Shown here one piece after another: positions 50,901-58,590 of a stretch of 64,000 nt of DNA. The notes below the pieces were generated by a model that did not search any database, was not told where the DNA came from, and saw nothing but the letters and a program-made list of their open reading frames with translations. The DNA lies in NCBI GenBank assembly GCA_015680685.1, contig MNCI01019122.1, positions 303,430 through 367,429 on the forward strand, in the 5' to 3' direction. Position numbers and translations under genes: made by a program. Origin of the DNA: Gnetum montanum (taxonomy: Eukaryota; Streptophyta; Gnetopsida; Gnetales; Gnetaceae). Positions within the stretch are counted from its first letter, which is position 1; every line of letters starts with the position of its first letter.

Positions 50901-53590
50901 TACTATGCGGTTTTTTGCAAACAGTATTTCCTCCGAGCATTGCTGTTTTTTTGCAAACAGTATTTCCTCCAAGCATTGCTAAATGATAAATATTTGCTAT
51001 TTAACATTATATTTCTTACTATGTGTATAAACATCAACACAAGTATCCAACCATGCTCATGCTCATGCTCACTAGGGCTATTTTCCTCTGCTCCAATGCT
51101 CATCCAGATTAACTCCCTCTGATCCTACTCTACAAAATCTTATGCAAGGTCAACAGGTTTAATTTTTCCTGTTTGTTAGAATATACTCTTGAAGTCAAGA
51201 TACAATCATTAGTTTCTGAACTTAAGTTATCAGCAATTATGAAAGGTTACGACTTTCTACCAAAAGGTGCAAGTACAAAGGGACCCTGGTCCACAATTTC
51301 TGAGCATGAACAATAGGATATACAACAACATGAAACAATAAAAGAAGTAACAAAAGTGGAAAAACAGTCGAAACGAAATATTTGTAAGACAAAAGGATAC
51401 AAAGGTGGTGATTCATAAAAGTACGAATAAAGAAAGCTCCAAGTAGCAAGCATGAGGAGCAAAAGAATGAAAAAGCCATTGGCCTTACCAAAGGGTACCT
51501 AAAGAAGATATAAGAAAGAGAAGCTGAAGTCCCAAATATGCCCAACACCAAAAGGCAGACCAGTGCATCATGGACTAAGAAATTCAACATTGTGAGCTGA
51601 ATTAAGGTATCACAAAGACAAGTAGCTACAAAGGCTACATCAAGGAGAAGTAAAGGCTACATAGTAGTCCATCAGTTGTAAGAATAATTAACCCAACTTA
51701 GCGGGGGATCACTGAAAGAGTCCGGAGTTGCCCAGCAAAGCTCACAATGCTAAACAGGGTGCATAACCAAAAGAAGATGCACTGCCAGAGGAAGAGCAAC
51801 ACCACTGAAACATAAGAATCTCTTATAATGTTGGTCCAACATAATCTAAAATAACAACTAACCCAAACATGATGTTACGATTTACCAGAACCAGAACTAT
51901 AAATTGTTAAAGACTACCTACAATAGTTTATGACTAGTACTTAGTTAAAAATCAATTCAACATGACTTTGTCCATAGTAAGAGGGTTCGTAAGCAATCAA
52001 GTTAAGTAAGACTTACAATACGCATGCCTATAGAAAGTTATGAAGCACAATTATCTGTAAAAAATAGAGTTATGATCTTACTTCCTACTCATTAGATCCT
52101 GTTATATTAGAATTGCAAATGTGAAAAAGTAAAAGCAAAACTCCAACACTGCTTCTCATTATCTTATATGCCCTCCTCCCCACTACCCTCCTACAGCCAC
52201 TCATTAAAAAGATAATAAAGTGCAAAATTCCTATTAACATATATTAAAATATTAGTAACAAAAGAAAAAGTATTCTATGGGACAACATATTTGTATGCTA
52301 CTAGTATAAAGGTGTGCATACATAATATGTAACTGAAACTGTTTTTTACTTGTGTCAAAGACCCTATGGATGTATTAGACCAGTTCAATTTCAACAGTTT
52401 TTTACATAATATCCAATGATAGACATCTAGAAATGAAGTGGAAGCATATTTTCCAATATGTTACTTCCAATGACTTCAGTTATGTAAGAAAAGAACAGTT
52501 CATTCAAGCTTCAGCACCCTTCATTGGAGTTCTAAGCCATATGTAATGCACATACATTTGTCAGTTTGAAGCCAGCGAAAGACAAATTCAAACATCACAG
52601 ATAAAAAATGAGGCACATTCTTGATAATGCATTTTGTGAAAATGTGGCAATGTTTATATGGTCAGTTTTACTGTCTAAAAAAATCTATGAAGTAACTTTA
52701 GTATGCCCCCAAAAGTGAAATTTTACATATCATTACTTCAGGACTTACAGAGCTCTGAGCTGTGTGCAGTTTCCAAGGTCTGGAGGTATATGACCATACA
52801 AGTTATTATCATGTAGTGCTCTGAAAATAAACAAAAGAAGCATTTTGGGTTAGAAGTAGCAAAATAAAGAATGATCATTAGAAATTACATGTGCAATAAC
52901 CTAAGAGGGATCATTAAATGTAAGAGGGATCATTACAGTCTCTGCAAATCACTAAGCTTTCCAAGTTCTGGTGATATATGCCCACGAAGCTTGTGGTAAG
53001 GAAGACTCCTGAAATTCAACAAGAATAAGAAGCTCAATATTCATTCTGGTTTCATATAACATGTCAACAGATTAAACTCTAACATATATAGGTCAAAAAC
53101 TTTATATTGAACAACAGAGGAGAAGAAAAATATTAGTTTATATATTTATCTCACAGGCATGTAACCCTCTTTGTCTTTTGATCACAAGTAACACCGCTCC
53201 ATTGACACGGATCAGGGTCCTCTTTTCTCCATTGAACAAGAATGCCATCAGAATCAAGCATTTGAGCCTTAAAAGCAAGCAATACTTGACCTGAAAATTT
53301 CAAGATAGGATATACTATCATTGGCAAGAAATATCAGCAATCAATTGCAAAATGAACATATCTGGCAAGAAATATCAGCAATCAATTGCAAAATGAATAT
53401 ATCTGGAAATAAATCATTTACCATCAGGAGTTAAAGCATAAGTGGCATTGTTCTGAGCAAAACAAAGTAGAACAGTCACAAAAATCAACTGCCAGTTTGT
53501 CATCAGAACATATGCCAATTCATTACTGATTTTTATCAACAAGGTATTAGCATTCCTGCTGCTACAAGATTGCTTCCTCAATTTGTGCAT
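23750..53590 (-). CDS. FEI1/FEI2-like: FEI1/FEI2-like LRR receptor kinase (13 coding exons)
   Basis: Plasma-membrane receptor-like kinase; Arabidopsis FEI1 and FEI2 act in cell-wall synthesis and anisotropic growth. Joining 13 exons, all phase-consistent, gives 600 residues from ATG 53503 or 629 from ATG 53590 (Arabidopsis FEI proteins are about 590). Order: signal peptide, N-terminal cap [12 protein letters not shown], five 24-residue LRRs (about 73-192), a paired-Cys block [10 protein letters not shown], a transmembrane helix (about 246-268), a FEI-type juxtamembrane [17 protein letters not shown] and the kinase. Kinase residues: Gly loop GSGGFG 322-327, Lys343, Glu359, HRD with Asp440, DFG 458-460, APE 484-486, so it should be an active RD kinase. 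It ends CPSDFYDSE, the FEI-type tail. No stop or frameshift was found. The gene spans about 30 kb because of TE-laden introns. The family is clear; orthology to FEI1 or FEI2 individually is not. Confidence 0.95.
24655..25985 (+). mobile_element. RTE-type LINE fragment, antisense in last intron
   Basis: The plus strand gives RT-like pieces: [20 protein letters not shown], then [27 protein letters not shown] and [11 protein letters not shown]. It ends with [13 protein letters not shown] and a GGGATAAGGC terminus, the pattern of plant RTE LINEs. It is truncated at the 5' end, full of stops, and the FADD catalytic box is reduced to VADIVL. A 169-bp internal tandem duplication follows it. Confidence 0.75.
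25101..25438. repeat. 169-bp tandem duplication inside the LINE
   Basis: The block attgtggctgatattgtgtt... starts at 25101 and again at 25270; the copies differ at only a few bases. It repeats the segment after the RT catalytic box and must have arisen after insertion. Confidence 0.9.
25986..26862. other. Intron remainder, nothing recognised
   Basis: Repeated cagaggccaactac/caggccaactaccag phrases (26104, 26222) and cataacattggg/cataacagtgagg phrases suggest a small old duplication. No coding frame. Confidence 0.4.
26863..26996 (-). CDS. FEI1/FEI2-like: Coding exon 12: kinase C-lobe
   Basis: GGTGCAG|AATA acceptor, GATGG|GTAAAT donor. Encodes [39 protein letters not shown] and NIVGW. Lies 11.3 kb from exon 11. 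Confidence 0.94.
27183..27299 (+). repeat. tRNA-derived SINE head plus 31-bp duplication
   Basis: The sequence catagctcaccaggctagagc resembles a tRNA A box, and gatctgcagttcacaag lies where the B box would be. A close relative is at 37780-37970. The next 31 bp (gtaaaactatacattctggc...) are doubled at 27237-27299. Confidence 0.5.
27900..28745 (+). repeat. LTR-like region with motif array, TATA and poly(A) signal
   Basis: In plus orientation an array of short repeats (28066-28275) is followed 60 bp later by TATAAAAAA (28335-28343) and about 320 bp later by AATAAAG (near 28656). That is the order U3-TATA-R-poly(A) expected of an LTR. I could not fix TG/CA ends or a target duplication, so a solo LTR is a proposal. 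It lies antisense in the 11.3-kb intron. Confidence 0.45.
28066..28275. repeat. Interspersed caagaygtctcc array
   Basis: About ten copies of aagaYgtctcc(tcc) with variable 5-15 bp spacing, for example gacgtctcctcc, aagatgtctccccta and aagacgtctcctgc. Alternation of GACGTC and GATGTC fits CpG decay. Confidence 0.8.
28746..30439. other. Intron segment, nothing recognised
   Basis: No coding frame with family features, no structured repeat and no element end identified on either strand. Confidence 0.45.
30440..30474 (-). mobile_element. RTE LINE 3' tail, very short copy
   Basis: The minus strand reads TTTTGTTGGGACAAGGCTATGATGATGATGA. This matches the 3' ends at 42325-42360 and 47515-47555, including the GAT-type terminal repeat. 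Only the last 35 bp are present, an extreme 5' truncation, in the opposite orientation to the other copies. Confidence 0.7.
31277..31786. repeat. 510-bp direct repeat, copy A
   Basis: Nearly identical to 34509-35022, from ggcaactggttcccaat to taagtttaaa. The minus strand carries an 86-codon frame ([18 protein letters not shown]...) kept in both copies, but it matches no family I know and has no strong sign of being a gene. Confidence 0.9.
31787..32340 (+). pseudogene. Ty3/gypsy integrase C-terminus fragment
   Basis: The plus-strand frame (to 32081) reads [20 protein letters not shown], then [15 protein letters not shown] and [20 protein letters not shown]. This is the conserved C-terminal integrase region of plant gypsy elements (Q..QK.YAD.RR..LEF..GD.VFLKV.P..G). 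After a stop, [20 protein letters not shown] continues the family pattern. It starts directly at the end of repeat copy A with no upstream pol, and runs toward the assembly gap. Confidence 0.8.
32388..33335. other. Assembly gap (948 N)
   Basis: Unsequenced run inside the 11.3-kb intron between the integrase fragment and repeat copy B. Long frames spanning it are artefacts. Confidence 1.
33336..34508. other. Sequence between gap and repeat copy B
   Basis: Starts with an A-run at the gap edge. A purine-rich ttaggggggctttgg (near 34471) just before repeat B resembles a polypurine tract, which would suit reading repeat B as a 3' LTR. No coding domain seen. Confidence 0.4.
34509..35022. repeat. 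510-bp direct repeat, copy B
   Basis: Partner of 31277-31786, with scattered single-base differences. Flanking sequence differs on both sides, so this is not a simple tandem duplication of the whole 3.2 kb. Confidence 0.9.
35023..37779. other. Intron segment, nothing firm
   Basis: A phrase near 36425-36470 (ccggctacctacctgaggcc...) resembles part of the SINE at 37815 and may be a broken copy. Otherwise no coding or repeat structure recognised. Confidence 0.4.
37780..37970 (-). repeat. tRNA-derived SINE
   Basis: The minus strand begins ATAGCTCACTTGGTCAGAGC (A-box type), then GTCTGCAAGTTGTAGGATTG near the B-box position, and continues into a non-tRNA body. It shares its head with the copy at 27183. 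Not a functional tRNA, as no cloverleaf forms. Confidence 0.55.
38321..38572 (-). CDS. FEI1/FEI2-like: Coding exon 11: catalytic and activation loops
   Basis: GTGACAG|AAAG acceptor, ACCAG|GTATGC donor. Encodes [50 protein letters not shown] and [11 protein letters not shown]. The HRD and DFG motifs are intact. Confidence 0.95.
38890..39060 (+). repeat. tRNA-derived SINE, second family
   Basis: Contains gatggtaaggtgcttatctg (A-box-like), then ggggttcaagcctaggcac (good B box GGTTCAAGCC) and a body with cttctagaaccccacttggc. Located in the intron between coding exons 10 and 11. Confidence 0.55.
39389..40040. repeat. Tandem duplication, about 338-bp unit
   Basis: The block starting cttattgaacattcaaat at 39389 recurs at 39727, with shared phrases gaccgcag.agcaaccagcag, ctgatggctaagcagct and tgacttgtaatgact. 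Copies have diverged by substitutions and small indels. Confidence 0.75.
40106..40444 (-). CDS. FEI1/FEI2-like: Coding exon 10: kinase N-lobe
   Basis: TTAGCAG|TGAC acceptor, CATG|GTATGT donor. Holds [12 protein letters not shown], the Gly loop [12 protein letters not shown], the ATP-binding Lys in AFALKKI, the alpha-C Glu in [19 protein letters not shown] and the hinge YDFLPGGNL. Confidence 0.94.
40550..40714 (-). CDS. FEI1/FEI2-like: Coding exon 9: transmembrane helix
   Basis: ATTACAG|GGAA acceptor, GAAG|GTACGT donor. Encodes [10 protein letters not shown], then the helix [20 protein letters not shown], then a basic cytosolic stretch [10 protein letters not shown] that fits the positive-inside rule. 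Confidence 0.92.
41320..41441 (-). CDS. FEI1/FEI2-like: Coding exon 8: C-terminal LRR cap, GC donor
   Basis: TTTGCAG|ATTT acceptor. Encodes [18 protein letters not shown] and a Pro/Ser-rich juxtamembrane stretch. The only donor that keeps phase with the next exon is AAAG|GCAAGC, a GC-AG intron (40715-41319). No GT lies within the needed window. Confidence 0.88.
42225..42360 (+). mobile_element. RTE LINE 3' end with GAT tail
   Basis: Covers the last coding residues (aactcatatagccaacccca, the HIANP block) and GGGACAAGGC, then ends in (GAT)n. It is aligned end to end with 47428-47560. Lies in the intron between coding exons 7 and 8, antisense to the kinase. Confidence 0.8.
42370..43240 (+). pseudogene. 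RTE LINE reverse transcriptase fragment
   Basis: Plus-strand pieces in order: [20 protein letters not shown] (pre-RT), then [14 protein letters not shown] (RT motif A), [39 protein letters not shown] and DDIPWC. The FADD-type box survives as [11 protein letters not shown] one frame over (about 43180-43210), so a single-base shift separates it. It is truncated after motif C and follows directly on another copy's 3' tail. Confidence 0.82.
43241..45095. other. Intron segment, nothing recognised
   Basis: No family features in any frame. A ggttcaaccccc phrase near 44935 looks like a B box but lacks an A box. Confidence 0.45.
45096..45327. repeat. 116-bp tandem duplication
   Basis: Two head-to-tail copies (45096 and 45212) with about three differences, so it is recent. 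Confidence 0.92.
45815..45886 (-). CDS. FEI1/FEI2-like: Coding exon 7: LRR 5
   Basis: 72 nt, phase 2. TTTTTGCAAG|CAAT acceptor (AAG rather than CAG), CATC|GTAAGT donor. Encodes [20 protein letters not shown] and NQT. Confidence 0.9.
46006..46077 (-). CDS. FEI1/FEI2-like: Coding exon 6: LRR 4
   Basis: 72 nt, phase 2. GTTCAG|GGAC acceptor, CGTT|GTAAGT donor. Encodes [18 protein letters not shown] and TKLSS. Confidence 0.92.
46936..47560 (+). pseudogene. RTE LINE C-terminal fragment with GAT tail
   Basis: The plus frame reads [20 protein letters not shown], then [20 protein letters not shown] and [17 protein letters not shown]. In a later frame it reads [19 protein letters not shown] and GQG, then (GATGAT)n. 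This is the thumb/C-terminal part and terminus of plant RTE elements ([16 protein letters not shown]). Stops and one shift interrupt it. Located in the intron between coding exons 5 and 6, antisense. Confidence 0.85.
47561..48222. other. Intron segment, nothing recognised
   Basis: No coding or repeat structure identified. Confidence 0.45.
48223..48294 (-). CDS. FEI1/FEI2-like: Coding exon 5: LRR 3
   Basis: 72 nt, phase 2. TTATAG|GTAC acceptor, TTTT|GTAAGT donor. Encodes [18 protein letters not shown] and SELRI. Separated from exon 4 by a 4.45-kb intron. Confidence 0.92.
48811..49131. repeat. 160-bp tandem duplication
   Basis: Copies start at 48811 and 48971 (taaattagaaMggYtatgcaag...). They share gcaaaggagcagaagcatgc and cagatcacatact and differ at roughly ten sites. 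Confidence 0.92.
49132..52748. other. Remainder of intron between coding exons 4 and 5
   Basis: Contains a doubled ttgcaaacagtatttcctcc unit (50916-50980) and a (catgct)n run near 51052. Frames here are short and featureless. Confidence 0.45.
52749..52820 (-). CDS. FEI1/FEI2-like: Coding exon 4: LRR 2
   Basis: 72 nt, phase 2. TTTTCAG|AGCA acceptor, CTCT|GTAAGT donor. Encodes [18 protein letters not shown] and TQLRA. Confidence 0.92.
52937..53008 (-). CDS. FEI1/FEI2-like: Coding exon 3: LRR 1
   Basis: 72 nt, phase 2. TTTCAG|GAGT acceptor, ACT|GTAATG donor. Encodes [18 protein letters not shown] followed by SDLQR. Confidence 0.92.
53155..53290 (-). CDS. FEI1/FEI2-like: Coding exon 2: LRR N-terminal cap
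   Basis: TTTTCAG|GTCAAG acceptor and CCT|GTGAGA donor. Encodes [17 protein letters not shown] and the conserved cap with [17 protein letters not shown]. Length 136 nt. Confidence 0.92.
53422..53590 (-). CDS. FEI1/FEI2-like: Coding exon 1: signal peptide, two possible starts
   Basis: Donor GATG|GTAAAT at 53421. ATG 53503 gives [16 protein letters not shown], a typical signal peptide. ATG 53590 is in frame 29 codons earlier ([11 protein letters not shown]...), with a TAG just before it, and would put a basic stretch ahead of the hydrophobic core. Neither ATG has a strong Kozak purine at -3. I favour 53503 by protein logic, but scanning would meet 53590 first. The exon probably begins at 53605 after a CTATATATGTGCAG acceptor. 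Confidence 0.8.
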
Positions 53591-53605
53591 CGACTATCTG
53601 CATAC

Positions 53606-54431
53606 CTGCACATATATAGTTAAATAAATACTATTAAATAAATTAATACAATTGGGAAAGGCTGAACAATAAGGGGCAGGGTACTTACTAGCACTAATAA
53701 CCAGTCTTATAATTATGTACAACTGATCCAACCGTTCACTTTTTTAAAAGCATAATTAAAGTAATTTATTTCCCAAATGGTAAAAAGTAAGTTATGTTGA
53801 AGCCATTTTCACTCTGCCATTTTTGCAATTGAAAGTTGCAAGGTTTGTGAAGTATGTAGGTTTGCAAGAAATTATATTGCAAAAGCATCTCCCTTTAAAA
53901 GAACTTGGAGTTTATATGCACAGTATTTCTGCTTCGTCTGCAACAACCATTTGCAGCAAGGCATTCTTAAATCAGCTAAGCTACAGAGAGATGCACTTTG
54001 TTGTTGGCAATTTTCCATTTTACGCTTTAATTTGACACGTTGAGGCTTATAGTGTAAAGAAACATTGAATTACATGTAGGCTTATGCCAGAAAGAAGAAT
54101 TGATTAGATTGGTTGATTTTTTGTGTGTATCTGTTGCTGCTGTGTTGTCATTCTTTCCTTCTATTTCGTTGCTGCTGTGTTGTCATTCTTTCCTTTCTGC
54201 TATTCTATTATTGCTGTTGATGTAAATGCCCAAACAACCATTTCACACTATGAAAATAAGTTTGCAAACTGGATAGTTTGGGCTCTATTGCTTATGCAGC
54301 GAAGGTTAGATGACTTTAATAATTTTTTTTTTTTACTATTTAGGCTTTATTCCTTGATTGAGAAATGTCAAATGTTGTAGTAATTTTTTCCAGTTATCAC
54401 CAGGGTAAGGAGACCTTCTCGTACCGACTCT
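53606..54431. other. Leader intron segment, small duplication only
   Basis: A doubled gctgctgtgttgtcattctttcctt block lies near 54135-54195. No coding features. Confidence 0.4.
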
Positions 54432-54771
54432 AACCAGTAGCAAGTACCCTACCCCATTATTGTTCAACCAGTAGCAAGTACCCTACCCCATTATTGTTCA
54501 ACCAGTAGCAAGTACCCTACCCCATTATTGTTCAACCAGTAGCAAGTACCCTACCCCATTATTGTTCAACCAGTAGCAAGTACCCTACCCCATTATTGTT
54601 CAACCAGTAGCAAGTACCCTACCCCATTATTGTTCAACCAGTAGCAAGTACCCTACCCCATTATTGTTCAACCAGTAGCAAGTACCCTACCCCATTATTG
54701 TTCAACCAGTAGCAAGTACCCTACCCCATTATTGTTCAACCAGTAGCAAGTACCCTACCCTATTATTGTTC
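54432..54771. repeat. Minisatellite: 10 perfect-length copies of 34 bp
   Basis: Unit aaccagtagcaagtaccctaccc... repeats exactly ten times (340 bp). Nine copies look identical and only the last has a c-to-t change. Near-identity implies very recent expansion or active homogenisation. Lies in the proposed leader intron of the kinase gene. Confidence 0.97.
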
Positions 54772-56617
54772 AACCGTCCCTAAAATTGCATGTATCGCCT
54801 GTATCACCACAAATAAATTAGAAAGATTTTGATATCATGTGTTCAGTTTTTTCTCGCATCCAGGGTGGCGATGACTGGTAATCTTATGGCTGGGGAATCC
54901 AATTTATGGTCATGCTTGCACCAAATTTTCTTTTAACAGGTCAAGGGTACAGATATTAAGTCTTTTAAGGATTAACATAAACTATTTATACAGAACAGAA
55001 CAGTAAAAATGCTAAACAAGCATTAATTATTAGCAAAGGCAGATTAAAAAAATATCTGCTGATGCCAGACCTTAGACTATCTACTCTTTAGCAGCCTCAA
55101 GTGTTGTAAGAGAGATTATGCAGTCGGAACTACATTCTTGAGTCTCAACTTGTAAGGAGCAACATGCAGTAAGGCACAAACAACAGTGATCCCTCCTCTA
55201 GCCTTGGAAGCAAAACCACGATATGGCCTCTTAGACCGATACAATCATGTGTCAATCACGTGATAGCTCCTCAACAAGCTAAGACCATCACTTTGCAAAT
55301 TGCATCTCTCGTATCTAAAGTTCAATTGACCAAGGCAAGACTTCTCAATTCTGTACGAATTGACTGCTTACGGACTTCCTTCAAAACCATGTCTTAAGCT
55401 TTGTTTAAAGCGCTTCTTTCACGATGCTGGATCACTAACCAGCATTTTTTAAAGCAATATATCGGATAACCAATTAACTTTCTGAGGTTAGATTCCGGTG
55501 GTTGATTGATAGAAAACCTTCAGTTATATAAAAAATTGAAATTCTTGTTTAAGTTATCGATGCAAATTTTAAATATTGGACATGCTGCTGATGTAAAATC
55601 TAATTATTAAAAAGCGACTGGGCGTTAAATGGGTGGAGATGTGGTCTTTTTGAGCTGGTATGTAAGTATATAGTTATGTCAGAACAAATTTATTTCCTTG
55701 TGAGAAAGAAGTTGAGGACTACGTGTTAAATATGTTTCTATTTTCTTTCGGGTCTTTTTTTTTTTTCCAAAACAAACGCTTGGGTGGAAGCCTTGAACAA
55801 TATGAACAGGATCCAGTTGGCTACGACGGTTTCCTTATTTCCCATGAGACCCAGTTTTCAAAGACTATTAATCGAATTGTATCTTTGATCATCCAGCAAC
55901 TTCTCAGTCCAATTGGAGCAATTATGTCCGACAAGTTAGCATTGACGCTAAAAAGGAAATGCCCGCATCACAAAGTTTTCATTGCTCAAACAACTTTTGA
56001 GTTTCGATTCATATCAAATTAGTTTAAACCATTAACCACTGATCACTTGATCAGTTGTACAGGTAAAAGAACTAAATCGCTAATAGCGCTGTACTTAAAA
56101 GGTAAGTCGATGAGCTTCCGAGACATCGACCTCTGTGAAAGTGTTTTGAAGATACGTACTACTTGAACAGTAAAAATGAACAATCAAATAACAGGTACGC
56201 ACTTATCTCTTGCATTAAGATTCCAGCTACAGAAAGCGAAAGCAGAGCAGCATAGCCACTTCTCACATAAGCATTGAGATTGCAGTGGACAAAGAACTGA
56301 AGCGAAAGCTCTACCTAATAGAAGCAATAATATCCAACCCTCAGCGGAAGCCTTAAAGGAACTCAATTCAGTAGCGACTGCTACTCCTGCGGACTTGCGC
56401 CAATGGCAGACACGATCCGCAAGTGCCCGGCCAAAAGCGCGGATCTTTCGTCGTGGTCGTCACCGCGGGGCCAGGAAACCCTAACAACAACAACAACCCT
56501 ACGCAATCAATCAATTACGCAACAGAAAAGCTCACCACAGGCAGCAGCTAAACGCACGAAAGCAAGGCAAACAGCAGCGAAATATCCAAATCTCAATAAA
56601 TTGCATTGCGCGCTTAC
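54772..56617. other. Leader intron segment, unassigned
   Basis: The minus strand at about 55265-55130 has an open stretch ending AS KARGGITVVCALLHVAP ... stop, which looks protein-like but matches no family I recognise. A plus frame 55723-56022 (99 codons) is also unknown. Neither has supporting context. Confidence 0.3.
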
Positions 56618-56915
56618 CACAAGAGAAGAGAAGAGAAGCAGACGCAGATAGACGAAGCGAAAAATGATGATGGAACAAAGAACTGAAGTAAGTGAGTTCA
56701 GCCGAAGAGTGACGTACGAGATTGAACAAGGAAGAAAGAGAAGGTGAAGAAGAAGTAGTAGTACCAGTAGAAGTAGAAGCAACAGCACTAGCAGTAGCAG
56801 TAGCAGCAGTAAATGAGGTAAGTCATAAAGGAGGGCAGGCAGGGCAGGGCAGGGCAGGCAGGCGGAGGAGGTGGTGCTAGTGCTAGTGCTAGTGCTAGTG
56901 CTGCTGCTGGTGTCA
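56618..56915 (-). other. Probable 5'UTR exon of the kinase gene
   Basis: The minus strand from the TATA box downstream is CT-rich and leads to a strong donor, TTGTG|GTAAGC (56617). A matching acceptor is at 53606-53607, so a 3.0-kb leader intron is plausible. The start near 56915 is only TATA plus about 30 nt. No transcript evidence. Confidence 0.35.
56752..56908. repeat. Trinucleotide/hexamer microsatellites near the kinase promoter
   Basis: Runs of agtagt/agtagc, (ggcag)n and (tgctag)n with gctgctg follow one another. On the minus strand they would be the first part of the 5'UTR. Leu-rich frames here are by-products. Confidence 0.85.
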
Positions 56916-56944
56916 GCCCGTCATGTCAGCGTGTGCGTTCTAGT

Positions 56945-56952
56945 TTTTTATA
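56945..56952 (-). promoter_or_regulatory. TATA box, candidate kinase promoter
   Basis: TATAAAAA on the minus strand, 3.3 kb upstream of the first coding exon and just before the CT-rich leader. A second TATATAAA on the plus strand (about 57177) points the other way. Confidence 0.4.
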
Positions 56953-57683
56953 TTTAAATCAACTAACAAAATAGAATAAAACAAAACAAACGCCAACCAT
57001 ATAAACACATGAACACGTAAACGAGTAGCAGATCCAATGCCTTTTGTTGTGCCGCGGAGAATTTGTGACACTGCTGGCTGTAGCTCTATAGTTGGATACA
57101 GGAGCCGGAAAAGGCCCTAACGTTGAGCAAGAAGCCACATATAAAACCAGAAAAACAGTGATGGCATAAAAAAATTATATAAAATAGAAAAGAGCAAGCG
57201 GTGGCAAAAAATATAAGTAAAAGAGTGGAAAGGCAGGGTTGGGTGTTAGCTATTAAGCTGGATGGATGGGTTTGCAGCAGCCGGTGCTGACGTTATTGTT
57301 GCTTAATTAATGGCACGGAACAGAGAAAGAGAAAGGGGAGATCGAGTTTTTTATTTTTTGGAAGGTGCTGTGGATGTAGCCGTTGGTAGCCATTTTGGTT
57401 TGGTTTGGTGTTATTATGCATGTGGATGGGCTGCTGCTTTGCCGTCTCCGTCTGTCTTAGTGGCATCCTGTGGTTTTCCGATCCCTGAAGCAAACGGAAT
57501 CTTTTTTTGGTGAGATTAGATGTTAAGTTTTATCCAAAATCTCGTCTTTCTTCCTTTCTTTCGCTGTTGTTGGTGGGTGCTTCGCGGGCGGGATTATTGG
57601 TGGAGTCCCGTCGCTTTCCACCTGTTTACATGGCTTTTGTTTTTTCTGCTGTTTTTGTGGTCCAAAACAGTTGAACCTTGGAA
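56953..57683. other. Upstream region of the kinase gene
   Basis: GC-richer than its surroundings. The plus strand has a TATATAAA near 57177 and a 67-codon frame at 57310 (MARNRERERGD...), but no family match. It could be a divergent promoter; evidence is slight. Confidence 0.25.
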
Positions 57684-58000
57684 CGTTGCATCATCACTAA
57701 CCAGAACTTTAGTGATTTAGCTTATCTTCACTTTTAATGCCTTTGTCGAAATTTTGAATATCTTACGTGCAGTGTGGAATAAATGAGGGGGTAAGTACAG
57801 GCACGTATCGGGTTCCATGGTTTTGAAATGCATAAAAACTTTTGTGCCTTGGAACATAGCATCATCACTCATCAGAACTTTAGTGATTTGGCATATTTTC
57901 ACTTTCAATGCCCTTGCGAAAATTTTTAATATTGGTGGAATAAATGAGGCTGTAAGTACATGCACGTATCAAGTTCCATGGTTGTGAAATGCATAAAACT
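57684..58000. repeat. Tandem duplication, about 177-bp unit
   Basis: The phrases gcatcatcactaaccagaac and ttagtgatttagcttatctt recur about 177 bp later, with shared aataaatgaggNNgtaagtac and acgtatc.ggttccatggtt.tgaaatgcataaaa. Confidence 0.8.
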
Positions 58001-58160
58001 TTTGTAGTTGTATTTAATGGAATGTTGTTACCGTGTGCATAATTGAGCGTCATCATTTATCATGCCTATGTGTATTTAAGAATATATATGTAAATAATTA
58101 AAAACTAAATTTATTTGCTACAAAGCTGAGTAGAATAGTAGTATGGATTCAAAATAATAC

Positions 58161-58590
58161 AATAGAGGTAGCAAGTTCAAGGTTCAAACTTCTAAAGTAA
58201 TAGAGGTAGCAAGTTCAAGGTTCAAACTTCTAAAGTAATAGAGGTAGCAAGTTCAAGGTTCAAACTTCTAAAGTTCAATATTTTGAGTTTTCCATTTTTT
58301 CTTTTTCTATAATGAATTAGAATTTTTTTTCCACAATTTTTTCCTTTATGCATACGTGTTAGATACCATGGGTCTAAAGTTCAAGTATTTTGATTTTTCC
58401 ATTTTTTCTTTTTCTATAATGAATTAGAATTTTGTTTCCACAATTTTTTTCTTTATGCATACGTGTTAGATACCATGGATCTAAAGTTCAAGTATTTTGA
58501 TTTTTCCATTTTTTCTTTTTCTGTAATGAATTAGAATTTTTTTTCCACAATTTTTTCCTTTATGCATACATGTTAGATACCATGGGCTTG
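58161..58590. repeat. Two adjoining tandem arrays: 38 bp x3 and about 106 bp x3
   Basis: aatagaggtagcaagttcaa... repeats three times with no visible difference (58161-58274). From 58268 a second unit (tctaaagttcaagtattttg...) repeats at 58373 and 58480. The arrays overlap by a few bases at tctaaagt. Confidence 0.9.

Noticed and set aside
54432-54771. CRISPR-like regular 34-bp repeats
   Set aside because: Units are head to tail with no spacers and the window is plant nuclear DNA, so it is a minisatellite.
55130-55270. Protein-like minus-strand stretch ending VVPTA then stop
   Set aside because: About 45 codons only, no family recognised, no supporting exon; could be chance or an old pseudogene.
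56507-56788. Leu-rich 93-codon minus frame
   Set aside because: It starts with GTG and comes from trinucleotide microsatellites in the likely 5'UTR.
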